Source of the DNA: UBA1422 sp963676385
GTDB taxonomy: Bacteria > Bacillota > Clostridia > Peptostreptococcales > Anaerovoracaceae
DNA: 64,000 nucleotides
Direction: 5' to 3'
Assembly (NCBI GenBank): GCA_963676385.2
Contig: CAXXMM010000007.1
Coordinates: 113,169 to 177,168 of the forward strand
The notes under the pieces were generated by a model. It saw only the letters and a list, made by a program, of their open reading frames with translations. It had not been told where the DNA came from and searched no databases. Made by a program: the position numbers and the translations under genes. Positions 25,900 through 33,759 of this stretch are shown here, piece after piece. The first letter of the stretch is position 1; each line of letters begins with the position of its first letter.

Positions 25900-25982
25900 T
25901 ATCGTAATTCCTCCATATTAGCATTTTCCTTGTTTATGCCCACAAATTTGTTGTACAAAACAAAATATGTTTTGTTATTTTA

Positions 25983-27410
25983 TCATAATTCACCATCCAG
26001 TTCAAGGGTCAAGACCTTTTTTGTCTCCTCTGTCACCTTGTAATTTTGAGTGAATCTGGCTTTAGTTAAGCCTTTTGGAATCCATAGAATTTCGTTTCCA
26101 ATCGCCACAATATACATTCCATCCCGAAGTTCCTTGGGAACCTTCATGTCCACCATGAAATCTTGGATTCGTTTTCTCCCCCCTACTCCCGGCAAAACAA
26201 TAAAGTCCCCCGGTTCCCTGGACCGAACCGCAATCATTGAAATGGGATCTACCAGGTAAGCATATTCTCCCAGGAAAGAGTCCAAATCAAAAACTGCCGT
26301 GTTATTTTTGTGCACGTAATCCCCAATATTAAAAATCCTGGTTTTCAACCCGGGGGGATTGGGCTTTTTCATTGGGTCCGCTACCGGCTTATACAATTCT
26401 ACTGTGTCATAGGAAAGCTCCATCACAACACCACCGGGGAAGTTCATTCGAGAGGATGTTTTCCCCTCCTCCAACAACGCTTCTGCCTGTTCCATGTGAA
26501 CATATCCCACTCCGCTGGGAAGTTCCACCGTCTCCAATGCTTTAAAAAGCACCCGGCTTCGAATGGATGGCGTCAACTCCCGAAGGCCAGCTGCATCCAG
26601 TTTGCACCTGAAAGGTTCCCCTTCCCGAAGCAAATCGGAAAACGCCTTATCGGCAATTTTTCCCAAATATGCCTTGTCCTGTCCGGCTATTTTACATAAA
26701 CGCAAAATAGCCTCTTCAAAATTGGAGTTGTAATGTTCCTTAATATATGGAATCAAATCCAATCGAATTTTATTTCGGGTGTATAGGGGTTGATTGTTGG
26801 TTAAATCTATTTGGGGCGCCAACCCATGGGTCTTGCAGTAAACTTCTATCGTTTCCCGTTTTACATCCAACAAAGGCCGTACTACCTGAATGCCCACACC
26901 ATTATCCCTGCTATACTCTATCCCGGAAAGGCCATCGGTTCCAGTCCCTCGAAGAAGGCGAAACAGCACGGTTTCCACTTGGTCATTGAGATGATGGGCC
27001 ACGGCAATTTTGATTTGTTCTTTGGCAACTCCGGTAGCTGCAATTTCATCTGCCACCTGGGCAAAAGACTCATAGCGGACTCTACGGCCTGCCTCTTCAC
27101 TGGAAATTTTTTCTTTCTGGGCAATCTGATTGCAGTCAAACTGAAAGGAACGGCAGAATATACCAAAAGAAGCAGTGAGTTTCTCCACGTACTGCTGATC
27201 TTCCTCCGCTGCACCGGGTCGAAATCCATGGTTAATATGAACGGGATAAAGGGTCAGTTCTTTGCTTTCCCCAATGGAAAGGAGTAAATGAAAAAGACAC
27301 ACCGAATCGGGACCTCCGGAAAGGCCGATGACGACGTGGTCTCCTTTTTTGATGAGGTCATGCCTTTGCAGCGTAACCTTAAAGTCTTCTTCTATTGATA
27401 ATTGAATCAT
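25983..27410 (-). CDS. tilS: tRNA(Ile)-lysidine synthase
   Basis: A 475-residue enzyme that converts C34 of the minor tRNA-Ile to lysidine. The ATP pyrophosphatase motif GLSGGPDSVCLFHLL (P-loop SGGxDS) lies near residue 30, followed by HINHGFRPGAAEEDQ, GRRVRYESFAQVA, AVAHHLNDQVETVLFRLLRG and TRNKIRLDLIP. The C-terminal TilS substrate-recognition domains follow (PGVGGRKRIQDFMVDMKVP, then a closing strand). It is essential in nearly all bacteria. It lies 12 bp after tatD and is followed by ftsH. Confidence 0.96.
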   Translation of the reverse strand: MIQLSIEEDFKVTLQRHDLIKKGDHVVIGLSGGPDSVCLFHLLLSIGESKELTLYPVHINHGFRPGAAEEDQQYVEKLTASFGIFCRSFQFDCNQIAQKEKISSEEAGRRVRYESFAQVADEIAATGVAKEQIKIAVAHHLNDQVETVLFRLLRGTGTDGLSGIEYSRDNGVGIQVVRPLLDVKRETIEVYCKTHGLAPQIDLTNNQPLYTRNKIRLDLIPYIKEHYNSNFEEAILRLCKIAGQDKAYLGKIADKAFSDLLREGEPFRCKLDAAGLRELTPSIRSRVLFKALETVELPSGVGYVHMEQAEALLEEGKTSSRMNFPGGVVMELSYDTVELYKPVADPMKKPNPPGLKTRIFNIGDYVHKNNTAVFDLDSFLGEYAYLVDPISMIAVRSREPGDFIVLPGVGGRKRIQDFMVDMKVPKELRDGMYIVAIGNEILWIPKGLTKARFTQNYKVTEETKKVLTLELDGEL

Positions 27411-27422
27411 ATCGTTATTATA

Positions 27423-28202
27423 TCACACTATGCCAAAAAAGGTTTTTGCATTCTGACAAGTGACTTTTGCCACTTCTTCCAAGGGGATTCCTTTGATGGC
27501 GGCAATTTTCATAGCTGTAAACATTACATACGGGGATTGATTGGGTTTTCCCCGATAAGGTTCAGGGCTTAAATAGGGGGCATCTGTCTCAATCATCAAG
27601 TGCTCAAGTCCGATGAATTGAACCATTTCAACAGTACGTCTATTGTTTTTGTAGGTGATAGGTCCGGCAATAGAAAGATTTGCTCCTAGTTTGACATACT
27701 GCTCTGCCATTTCTCTGCTGCCACTATAACAATGAAGCAACACACCGGCTTTTCCATTGAACCAGGTTTTTCGCGTGTTAGAAAAAGCCTGCTCTTCTTT
27801 CAGGATATCCATCACCTCTTGGTCCGCTTCCCGGGAATGAATCACAATAGGCATCCGAAGATCATTGGCCAAATGAATCTGCTTTCTAAAACAATCTCGC
27901 TGTATGTCAGGCTCGGAATAATTATAATGAAAATCCAAACCAATTTCGCCGATGGCCTTGACCTTCGGCTTTTTGGCTAAGGACTCTATCATGGAGAACT
28001 CCACCTCTCCCATGAAACGAGCCTCATGGGGATGGTACCCTACCACTGCATAACACCAAGAATACTGGTTGGCATGTTCCACCACACCGAAAGAAGTCTC
28101 CAAGTCTGTTCCGATGTCCATAACGTAGGAGATGTTGGAATCGCTTCTTTGAATCGCCACGATGGCGTCCTTTTCCAAATGGGTGTGTGAATCAAAAAAC
28201 AT
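27423..28202 (-). CDS. tatD: TatD family metal-dependent deoxyribonuclease
   Basis: A 259-residue metallohydrolase. Metal motifs: FFDSHTHLEKDA (HxH), AIGEIGLDFHYNYSEPDIQ (Glu), MPIVIHSREADQE (His), GVLLHCYSGSREMAEQY (His) and MIETDAPYLSPEPYRGKPNQ (Asp). The ATG at 28202 is chosen from family alignment. A good promoter ends only seven bases before it, so the longer frame that begins 13 codons earlier would start upstream of transcription. No ribosome binding site is seen. TatD proteins are 3'-5' nucleases with a role in DNA repair; a hydrolytic role in D-Tyr-tRNA metabolism has also been suggested for relatives. Confidence 0.92.
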   Translation of the reverse strand: MFFDSHTHLEKDAIVAIQRSDSNISYVMDIGTDLETSFGVVEHANQYSWCYAVVGYHPHEARFMGEVEFSMIESLAKKPKVKAIGEIGLDFHYNYSEPDIQRDCFRKQIHLANDLRMPIVIHSREADQEVMDILKEEQAFSNTRKTWFNGKAGVLLHCYSGSREMAEQYVKLGANLSIAGPITYKNNRRTVEMVQFIGLEHLMIETDAPYLSPEPYRGKPNQSPYVMFTAMKIAAIKGIPLEEVAKVTCQNAKTFFGIV

Positions 28203-28209
28203 ATGTGGA

Positions 28210-28238
28210 ATTATACCATGAGAGTAGGGATTAGTAAA
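28210..28238 (-). promoter_or_regulatory. tatD promoter, probably giving a leaderless mRNA
   Basis: TTTACT (28233-28238), a 17-bp spacer and TATAAT (28210-28215) on the minus strand, with the tatD ATG seven bases downstream of the -10 box. Transcription should start at or next to the A of the ATG. Confidence 0.6.
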
Positions 28239-28290
28239 CATAGGTCAATGTTCTTTTCTGATTTAAACCATTTTGATGAATCATATCAGT

Positions 28291-28312
28291 AACTGCAATT
28301 TTTGTTGCAGTT
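28291..28312. other. Short hairpin upstream of tatD
   Basis: AACTGCAA and TTGCAGTT form a perfect 8-bp stem around a 6-nt loop. It lies about 50 bp before the tatD promoter. It has no clear U-tract and could be an operator or a leftover of the neighbouring module. Confidence 0.4.
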
Positions 28313-28344
28313 AACCTCATAAAGTTGTCATATGGGAACTATAA

Positions 28345-28385
28345 AAAAAAGAATTTCCCTGAATGATTTTAAGAAATTCTTTTTT
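28345..28385 (-). terminator. Terminator of the radical SAM module
   Basis: Perfect 13-bp arms (AAAAAAGAATTTC and its complement) around a 15-nt loop, with T-rich flanks on both strands. It lies about 145 bp past the radical SAM stop. Confidence 0.8.
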
Positions 28386-28469
28386 GGGGTCTTGGTTTTT
28401 AGCGCGGAGATTGATAAAATGCATGCCTTGAAGAGCAAACGGTCTTCAAAGGTTTTGGTTTCTATGCAG

Positions 28470-28522
28470 ATGGAATCACGCTACCCAGTGCTGGTTTTTC
28501 GACGCATACCTTATCAGCAAAT
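28470..28522 (+). repeat. 53-bp direct repeat, copy 1
   Basis: This copy matches 30697-30749 at 47 of 53 positions in the same orientation. Both contain CGCTACCCAGTGCTG and TTTTTCGAC. It lies just past the radical SAM gene. On both strands the two copies keep an open frame. Confidence 0.85.
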
Positions 28523-28530
28523 CCATCTCA

Positions 28531-29985
28531 TCACTCTAGAATCATCTTCCTATTAAGTTTTGCAACATTACAAAAGTATTCATTTACTGCCAAAGGATTC
28601 CCCTGAGGGTCTTCATTCGCATTTCTAACCATACACATGGTGCAAAACTCTTTATCTGGGCATAAAAGACATTTAGGAAAATCTTTTCTTCGTAAGCCTC
28701 TTAGATATTGTATCCTTTCAGAATTATTCCAAATGTCTTCAAGCAAAGTATCTTTAACATTGCCAACCTTATAATCTTGCCAGCCAGCACATGGATAAAC
28801 ATTTCCATCGTCTGATATGCAAATGGATGAATGACAAACGCTACATATATGATCGTTTGGGCTAACATCTTTTTTTTTCTCCGCTTCCCTTTTCATTTGC
28901 TCCAAATAACCTGTGTCATTCACTACAATCCCATTGATTACTTCTTTGATTTCATTAATGGAGAGGCGATTACTTAGATTTTTTGTAGTATGATCATAAC
29001 TTGCGATGATGACATAATCATCTCCGACGTGGAGTTTATGTTTTTCAGCCCATTTTTTAACGTCATGGTAACTGCCTTTATTTTGTTTCATTATTGGGCA
29101 ACTTATTTGTAATGGTATATCGTTTGCAATAAGTTTTAATATTGCATTCTTGGTTTTTTCAAAACTGCCTTTCACTTGAGTTATTTCATCGTGAATATTG
29201 GAATCCATTGAATACAATGATACTTGAACCCCTAATAGAGAATTTTCCTTCATTACTTCGAGCATTTCATCATTGAGCAGAGTTAAATTGCTCAGCACAC
29301 TTACTGAAAAATCGTATTCCCTGCATTTTCTTAAAAAGTTACAAAAATCATGGTGCAGCATTGGTTCGCCACCACTTAACGTCAAATGTAATACCCTCAT
29401 ATCTCTACATTGTTCTAAAATATAATAAAACAGATTAGATTCGATATCTCTTACTTTGTTGTCATGAGGTATATAGCAGTGCACACATCTTTCGTTGCAC
29501 TTGCTTGTAATTTCTAAGTGTAAATTGGTAAGTTGGGGTTTGCCTTGAAAATATTCTTCTAGGAAGTCTTGTGTTGTCTTTTTCGGGCAAATATTAGTCG
29601 GGGAATGTTCTATTTCTGGTATTTTTGATTCTATTTTTTGATAGGAAAACTTTTTGTCTTTTTTTTCACATTCCTCAACGGTTTCCCCCGAAACAACAAA
29701 TCCATCCTTCTCTAACATATAATAGAAGTCCCTAGCATCATTCTTTATTGTTTCAATGCTTACATCAGTAAATTTCTCATTAATATTTTTTGCAAGATCA
29801 TCAAGCGTTTGAGGTTTTTTCTCTAAAGCAGAAAAAAATACAGCGCCACTATCTGATAGAATTTTATCACCGATATCTTTTGGGGGATTATCTGTTTGTG
29901 CATATCTAAAATTTCTATTGTCAGTAATATATCCAAAGGACTTATAGTTCCTGAACATAATATTAGCTGTTTTTTTGAAAAACAT
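28531..29985 (-). CDS. PqqD-like/radical SAM/SPASM peptide maturase
   Basis: A 484-residue protein. The first 115 residues look like a PqqD-type peptide-recognition domain (IGDKILSDSGAVFFSALEK and a helical stretch). The radical SAM core begins with TNLHLEITSKCNERCVHCY, with cluster cysteines 163, 167 and 170, and continues with LTLSGGEPMLHHDF. The SPASM region has CSVCHSSICISDDGNVYPC and CLLCPDKEFCTMC for auxiliary clusters. AAGGAG lies eight bases before the ATG. A 38-residue precursor gene is upstream on the same strand and a hairpin sits between them. It should install a crosslink in that peptide. Codon and base use is markedly more AT-rich than in neighbours, suggesting transfer. The exact modification is unknown. 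Confidence 0.9.
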   Translation of the reverse strand: MFFKKTANIMFRNYKSFGYITDNRNFRYAQTDNPPKDIGDKILSDSGAVFFSALEKKPQTLDDLAKNINEKFTDVSIETIKNDARDFYYMLEKDGFVVSGETVEECEKKDKKFSYQKIESKIPEIEHSPTNICPKKTTQDFLEEYFQGKPQLTNLHLEITSKCNERCVHCYIPHDNKVRDIESNLFYYILEQCRDMRVLHLTLSGGEPMLHHDFCNFLRKCREYDFSVSVLSNLTLLNDEMLEVMKENSLLGVQVSLYSMDSNIHDEITQVKGSFEKTKNAILKLIANDIPLQISCPIMKQNKGSYHDVKKWAEKHKLHVGDDYVIIASYDHTTKNLSNRLSINEIKEVINGIVVNDTGYLEQMKREAEKKKDVSPNDHICSVCHSSICISDDGNVYPCAGWQDYKVGNVKDTLLEDIWNNSERIQYLRGLRRKDFPKCLLCPDKEFCTMCMVRNANEDPQGNPLAVNEYFCNVAKLNRKMILE

Positions 29986-30002
29986 GACGATTTCTCCTTC
30001 GT

Positions 30003-30044
30003 AATTAGGCGACGAGTTTACATTAATAACATCGTCGCCTAATT
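30003..30044 (-). promoter_or_regulatory. Hairpin between precursor and maturase genes
   Basis: Perfect 13-bp arms (AATTAGGCGACGA and its complement) enclose a 16-nt loop. On the minus strand it ends six bases or so before the AAGGAG of the radical SAM gene, without a U-tract. It fits an RNA stabiliser or processing site that sets precursor-to-enzyme ratio. Confidence 0.75.
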
Positions 30045-30053
30045 AATTACCTG

Positions 30054-30170
30054 TTACCGCCCGCTTGGTCCTGGTGGATTGCAGGGTCTTCCACTCGGTT
30101 TACTATTGGGACGACATTCTGCCATCCGTAAAGTACTTTCTGCTAGTACCACCGGCTTTTTGTAACCCAT
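30054..30170 (-). CDS. Putative RiPP precursor peptide, two Cys, Pro/Gly/Ser-rich core
   Basis: A 38-residue peptide. It opens with MGYKKPVVLAESTLRMAE as the likely leader, and its C-terminal half is rich in Pro, Gly, Ser, Asn and Arg with two cysteines about ten residues apart (for example SGRPCNPPG near the end). AAGGAGG lies nine bases before the ATG. It is directly upstream of a radical SAM/SPASM maturase on the same strand, the standard position of a precursor. A thioether, C-C or Arg/Pro-centred crosslink is possible, but none can be chosen from sequence. It does not match the SCIFF peptide encoded 640 bp away. It is too short for ordinary gene callers. Confidence 0.8.
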   Translation of the reverse strand: MGYKKPVVLAESTLRMAECRPNSKPSGRPCNPPGPSGR

Positions 30171-30696
30171 ATTTCTGCCTCCTTCCTCATAAAAATTTAC
30201 TATTTCATCTTGGTAAAATTATACTACAAAAAGAACAGCAAAATAATTATTATTTTCAAGTTTACAAATATGAATTTCATCCCCACCAGCTGCGCAATAA
30301 ATCTTTTGCTGTCGTTTGACTATGCGTAGCCAAATATGTTTCGTTTGCACTGTCTGGAAAAGCAGCATTAAAGATTTCATTCTTGAATTCTAATTAGCAC
30401 TTACCGCATAGATAACAAAATCTTCCCTCCCAAATGCTATTAGCGCCCCTGCCCACTTCAGTCATTTCATTCTCTCGCGAACAGGGCTACGGCTTCAACG
30501 TGCAGTAAGATGGCAGAATTGATGATAGTCGAATCTTTTCGTCAAGAGTGAGTTAGTGAATTAGATTAAGATTAAGTTCTTATCAACAACCCCCAAAGAG
30601 TGCATTCAGTGCCAGACATACTTTGCTGTGATTATGAAAAAATTCTTGCATAAAAGTAACTTAACTAGGCGTCCACTTTTCCTTGACAAGTCCAAT

Positions 30697-30749
30697 ATGA
30701 AATCGCGCTACCCAGTGCTGCTTTTTCGACACATATCATATCAGCAAAT
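30697..30749 (+). repeat. 53-bp direct repeat, copy 2
   Basis: Second copy of the repeat at 28470-28522 (six differences). The last two bases are the start of the SCIFF promoter's -35 box. The copies enclose about 2.2 kb holding the radical SAM module. Confidence 0.85.
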
Positions 30750-30777
30750 TGACAAAGCTTCTGGAAACAGGTAAACT
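30749..30777 (+). promoter_or_regulatory. Promoter of the SCIFF genes
   Basis: TTGACA (30749-30754), a 17-bp spacer and TAAACT (30772-30777), about 35 bp before the SCIFF peptide start. Confidence 0.65.
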
Positions 30778-30811
30778 GTACCACGTACACAAGCAAAGGA
30801 GTGAACCAATT

Positions 30812-30958
30812 ATGAAACATATCAAAACCATAGAAACCCGAAATCTCAAAGACAGCGCCAGCCACGGCGGTTGCGGAGAATGTCAGACATCCTGCCAATC
30901 CGCATGCAAAACTTCCTGCGGCGTTGCCAATCAAAAATGTGAAAACGAAAAGAAGTAG
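30812..30958 (+). CDS. scfA: SCIFF (six-Cys in forty-five) ranthipeptide precursor
   Basis: A 48-residue peptide, MKHIKTIETRNLKDSA followed by a Cys-rich tail with six cysteines (in CGECQTSCQSACKTSC and a late QKC). This is the SCIFF family, present across Clostridia and known to receive Cys-to-residue thioether crosslinks from its radical SAM partner. AAAGGAG lies before the ATG at 30812; an upstream ATG of the same frame lacks such a site. The maturase follows 31 bp downstream. Its biological role is linked in some clostridia to quorum sensing, though this is not settled for all species. Confidence 0.97.
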   Translation: MKHIKTIETRNLKDSASHGGCGECQTSCQSACKTSCGVANQKCENEKK

Positions 30959-30989
30959 GGTGACAAGCCCTTCTTTTTTAGGAGAAAAA

Positions 30990-32399
30990 ATGATTCATCA
31001 ATACTCCCTTAACGGGTATCACATTGTGCTGGATGTAAACAGCGGCGCAATTCATACTGTGGATCCTTTGGCCTATGACATCATTGGTCTGTTTCAGGAT
31101 TCCACAAAGGAAGAGATCGTAACAGCTATGCTGTCCAAATATTCCAATGACCCTTTTGTCACCAGAGATGAGATCCTTGAAGTGCTGGCAGATATTAAAA
31201 CATTACAAGATGCCGGGCAGCTTTTTTCCCCGCCGATTCTGGCAGCTCCTTTGGACAACCATGAAGTTGATTGGTCTCAGAGACCTTTCAATGGAAAAGA
31301 GAGTCCACAGGTAATCAAGGCCATGTGCCTTCATGTGGCGCACACCTGCAATCTAAATTGTGAATATTGCTTTGCCAGCCAAGGGAAATTCCATGGTGAC
31401 CGGGCGCTGATGACCTTTGAAGTTGGAAAACAGGCCATTGATTTTTTAATTGCCAACTCCGGCACCCGATACAATTTGGAAGTGGATTTTTTTGGAGGAG
31501 AACCTTTGATGAACTGGGATGTGGTGAAACAGGTGGTGGCCTACGCACGAAGCCAAGAAAAGAAACATCACAAAAATTTTCGATTCACTCTGACCACCAA
31601 CGGTATCCTCATTGATGATGAAATGATGGACTTTTGCAACCGGGAAATCCACAATGTGGTACTCAGCTTGGATGGGCGAAAAGAGGTTCACGACCGGCTT
31701 AGACGAACCTATGGGAATCAAGGGAGTTATGATACCATCGTGCCAAAATTCCAGAAATTTGTCACCGCTCGAAAAGGAAAAGGATATTACATCAGAGGCA
31801 CTTTTACCCACAACAATGTGGACTTTACAGAAGATCTGTATCATATGGCAGATTTGGGGTTTGGGGAGCTGTCCATGGAGCCGGTGGTATGCCCGCCGGG
31901 AGAACCTTATGCTCTGACCCAAGAAGATTTGCCCATACTCTATGATCAGTATGAAAAACTGGCTGTAGAGATGCTAAAAAGAGAAAAGGAAGGCAATCCA
32001 TTTACCTTCTATCATTATACCTTGGACCTGACGGAAGGCCCCTGCATCTATAAACGAATCACCGGCTGCGGTTCCGGCACAGAATATCTGGCAGTCACCC
32101 CCTGGGGGGATTTATTCCCATGCCACCAATTTGTGGGAGATGAATCCTATCGTATGGGAGATGTATGGAAAGGTATTGATTGCAAGGATTTGCAACAACG
32201 CTTCCGTTCCTGCAATGTTTTTTCCAGACAGGAATGCCGTGAATGCTGGGCCCAGTTATATTGCAGCGGTGGCTGTGCAGCCAACGCTTATCATGCCGGA
32301 GGGAACATTTCAGCCATTTATGAATACGGGTGCAACCTGTTCCGAAAACGAATGGAATGTGCCATTATGATGAACGTCGCAAGGCAAGAAGAGGCTTAA
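30990..32399 (+). CDS. scfB: SCIFF radical SAM/SPASM maturase
   Basis: A 469-residue enzyme that makes thioether crosslinks in the SCIFF peptide. The N-terminal 90 residues form a peptide-binding domain (HQYSLNGYHIVLDVNSGAIH). The radical SAM motif is CNLNCEYC (Cys120, 124, 127), followed by FFGGEPLMNWDVVKQVV and the SPASM cysteines in ITGCGSGTEYLAVTPWGDLF, PCHQFVGDE and CRECWAQLYCSGGCAANAYH. The ATG at 30990 has AGGAG upstream; a longer frame starting within the peptide gene is not used. It is co-transcribed with the peptide. Confidence 0.97.
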   Translation: MIHQYSLNGYHIVLDVNSGAIHTVDPLAYDIIGLFQDSTKEEIVTAMLSKYSNDPFVTRDEILEVLADIKTLQDAGQLFSPPILAAPLDNHEVDWSQRPFNGKESPQVIKAMCLHVAHTCNLNCEYCFASQGKFHGDRALMTFEVGKQAIDFLIANSGTRYNLEVDFFGGEPLMNWDVVKQVVAYARSQEKKHHKNFRFTLTTNGILIDDEMMDFCNREIHNVVLSLDGRKEVHDRLRRTYGNQGSYDTIVPKFQKFVTARKGKGYYIRGTFTHNNVDFTEDLYHMADLGFGELSMEPVVCPPGEPYALTQEDLPILYDQYEKLAVEMLKREKEGNPFTFYHYTLDLTEGPCIYKRITGCGSGTEYLAVTPWGDLFPCHQFVGDESYRMGDVWKGIDCKDLQQRFRSCNVFSRQECRECWAQLYCSGGCAANAYHAGGNISAIYEYGCNLFRKRMECAIMMNVARQEEA

Positions 32400-32402
32400 C
32401 TT

Positions 32403-33323
32403 ATGAGAATTATCATATTAGATGGATATACGGCAAATCCCGGGGATATATCCTGGGATCCTATCGCAGCGTATGGTCAACTATCCGCCTACGGTCATAC
32501 AAAGGTGGAAGAGATGATAATCAAAGGGAAAGATGCAGAAGTTATCATTACCAACGCAGTTCCCTTTGATCGGGCAACTTTTGCCGCCTTGCCAAAGCTG
32601 GAACTTTTATGTGTCATTTCCACAGGATACAACCATATTGATGTGGACGCTGCCCGGGAGTTTGGCGTAGCGGTAACCAACGTACCCGGCTATTCCACCC
32701 GTGCTGTTGCCCAACACACCATTGCATTGCTTTTGGAACTGACCAACTTGGTTGCCCTTCACAATGAGTCAGTGCAGCGGGGTGACTATTATGATGCCCA
32801 CGACGACTGCTATTTTCTTTCTCCCTTGACCCTATTGGCCGGCAAGACTTTAGGCATTATCGGGTATGGAAATATTGGACAAAAAGTAGGCTTTATCGGT
32901 CAGGCGTTGGGAATGAAGGTGATTCCTTACAGCAAAGATCCCAAAGGCGCTCAACGGGCCGACGTGGTAAGCCTTCACTGCCCTTTGATGTTGAAAAACC
33001 AACATATGATAGATGCATCGTTTATTGGCAATATGAAAGATGGGGCTATTTTACTTAACACCGCCCGTGGTGGATTGATTGATGAAACGGCAGTGGCCAT
33101 TGCCCTTCAGTGCGGAAAGCTTGCCGGTGCAGGTCTGGATGCACTGACAATTGAGCCGCCCCGGCGAGAATCTCCAAGTCCCCTATTGGGAATCCCCAAT
33201 TGCATCATTACTCCCCACAATGCTTGGATGCCCAAAGAAACCAGACAACAACTGATTCAAACCGCAGCAGAAAATATTGAAAGTTTTCTTGCCGGCGGCC
33301 GGCTTAACCGGGTGGACAAGTAG
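32403..33323 (+). CDS. D-2-hydroxyacid dehydrogenase
   Basis: A 306-residue NAD-dependent dehydrogenase of the D-isomer-specific family. The Rossmann site is KTLGIIGYGNIGQKVGFIG. Other family blocks are AQHTIALLLELTNLV, SLHCPLMLKNQHMID and LNTARGGLIDETAVAIAL (catalytic Arg is in the preceding STGYNHIDVDAAREF region or this block), with the catalytic His in ITPHNAWMPKETRQQL. Glycerate dehydrogenase (HprA-like) or hydroxypyruvate reductase is the closest type, but substrate is not certain. It begins four bases after the SCIFF maturase and converges on the M50 gene. Confidence 0.88.
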   Translation: MRIIILDGYTANPGDISWDPIAAYGQLSAYGHTKVEEMIIKGKDAEVIITNAVPFDRATFAALPKLELLCVISTGYNHIDVDAAREFGVAVTNVPGYSTRAVAQHTIALLLELTNLVALHNESVQRGDYYDAHDDCYFLSPLTLLAGKTLGIIGYGNIGQKVGFIGQALGMKVIPYSKDPKGAQRADVVSLHCPLMLKNQHMIDASFIGNMKDGAILLNTARGGLIDETAVAIALQCGKLAGAGLDALTIEPPRRESPSPLLGIPNCIITPHNAWMPKETRQQLIQTAAENIESFLAGGRLNRVDK

Positions 33324-33324
33324 A

Positions 33325-33759
33325 TTATTTCTTTGGAACGGGTGTATGAATAGCCTGTTTCTTCGGGGCGAGGTGGTCGTATAGCAATTTGACGATGTAT
33401 CCGCCATCCGTTTTGAAGAAAGGGATGGGCAAAAGAGATACCACCGCCATGAGATAGGATAGGGTTGCCAGCACCCATGACCAGGGGGACAAAAGGAGAC
33501 CTATCAAAATATTAGCGGAAGGTCCAGCCATAACAATCATCAGTTTGGGCAACAATTTAAGTTTGCCAAAATCGGAATCCGAAAAAGCCACGCTCCCGCT
33601 TAACACAAAGGGGGAAATTCGAAAAATCCCTACTGGCAAATAAATGAAATTGCCAACAGTAATCTGTATTTCCTTCACATGAAATATTTTCAGCAACAAA
33701 AAATGTGCCATTTCATGAATTACGATAATGCCGATATACCCAATATAGTACTCAACCAT
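33325..33759 (-). CDS. Small M50-like membrane metalloprotease
   Basis: A 144-residue membrane protein with three or four helices. The zinc motif HEMAH is at residues 15-19 inside the first helix, and a second motif, TDGGY, near residue 118 resembles the third-ligand Asp site of site-2 proteases; the family usually has N/P-D-G there. The central strand LSGSVAFSDSD is also family-like. It is among the shortest M50-like proteins. It overlaps the upstream ABC gene by eight bases, so it is part of the same unit. M50 enzymes are found with ABC exporters in peptide systems such as Bacillus Yyd, which suggests cutting of an exported leader. Confidence 0.75.
   Translation of the reverse strand: MVEYYIGYIGIIVIHEMAHFLLLKIFHVKEIQITVGNFIYLPVGIFRISPFVLSGSVAFSDSDFGKLKLLPKLMIVMAGPSANILIGLLLSPWSWVLATLSYLMAVVSLLPIPFFKTDGGYIVKLLYDHLAPKKQAIHTPVPKK

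Larger units (their letters stand above)
30171..30811. other. Intergenic region between the two peptide systems
   Basis: This 641-bp stretch has no supported gene. On the minus strand TATAAT at 30218-30223 may serve the precursor gene, with a poor -35. Around 30670-30690 the plus strand reads GTCCACTTTTCCTTGACAAG, which looks like the end of a degraded mobile element, but no partner end or transposase was found. The second direct-repeat copy and the SCIFF promoter close the region. Confidence 0.5.

Noticed and set aside
28332..28556. Plus-strand open frame of 74 codons containing repeat copy 1
   Set aside because: No ribosome binding site, overlaps a terminator and the end of the radical SAM gene, and has no recognisable domain.
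30065..30319. Plus-strand open frame opposite the peptide precursor
   Set aside because: It lacks a ribosome binding site, while the minus-strand peptide has a strong one and the right position before a maturase.
30670..30700. Insertion-sequence terminal repeat
   Set aside because: The string resembles an IS3-type end, but no opposite end, target duplication or transposase fragment could be found.
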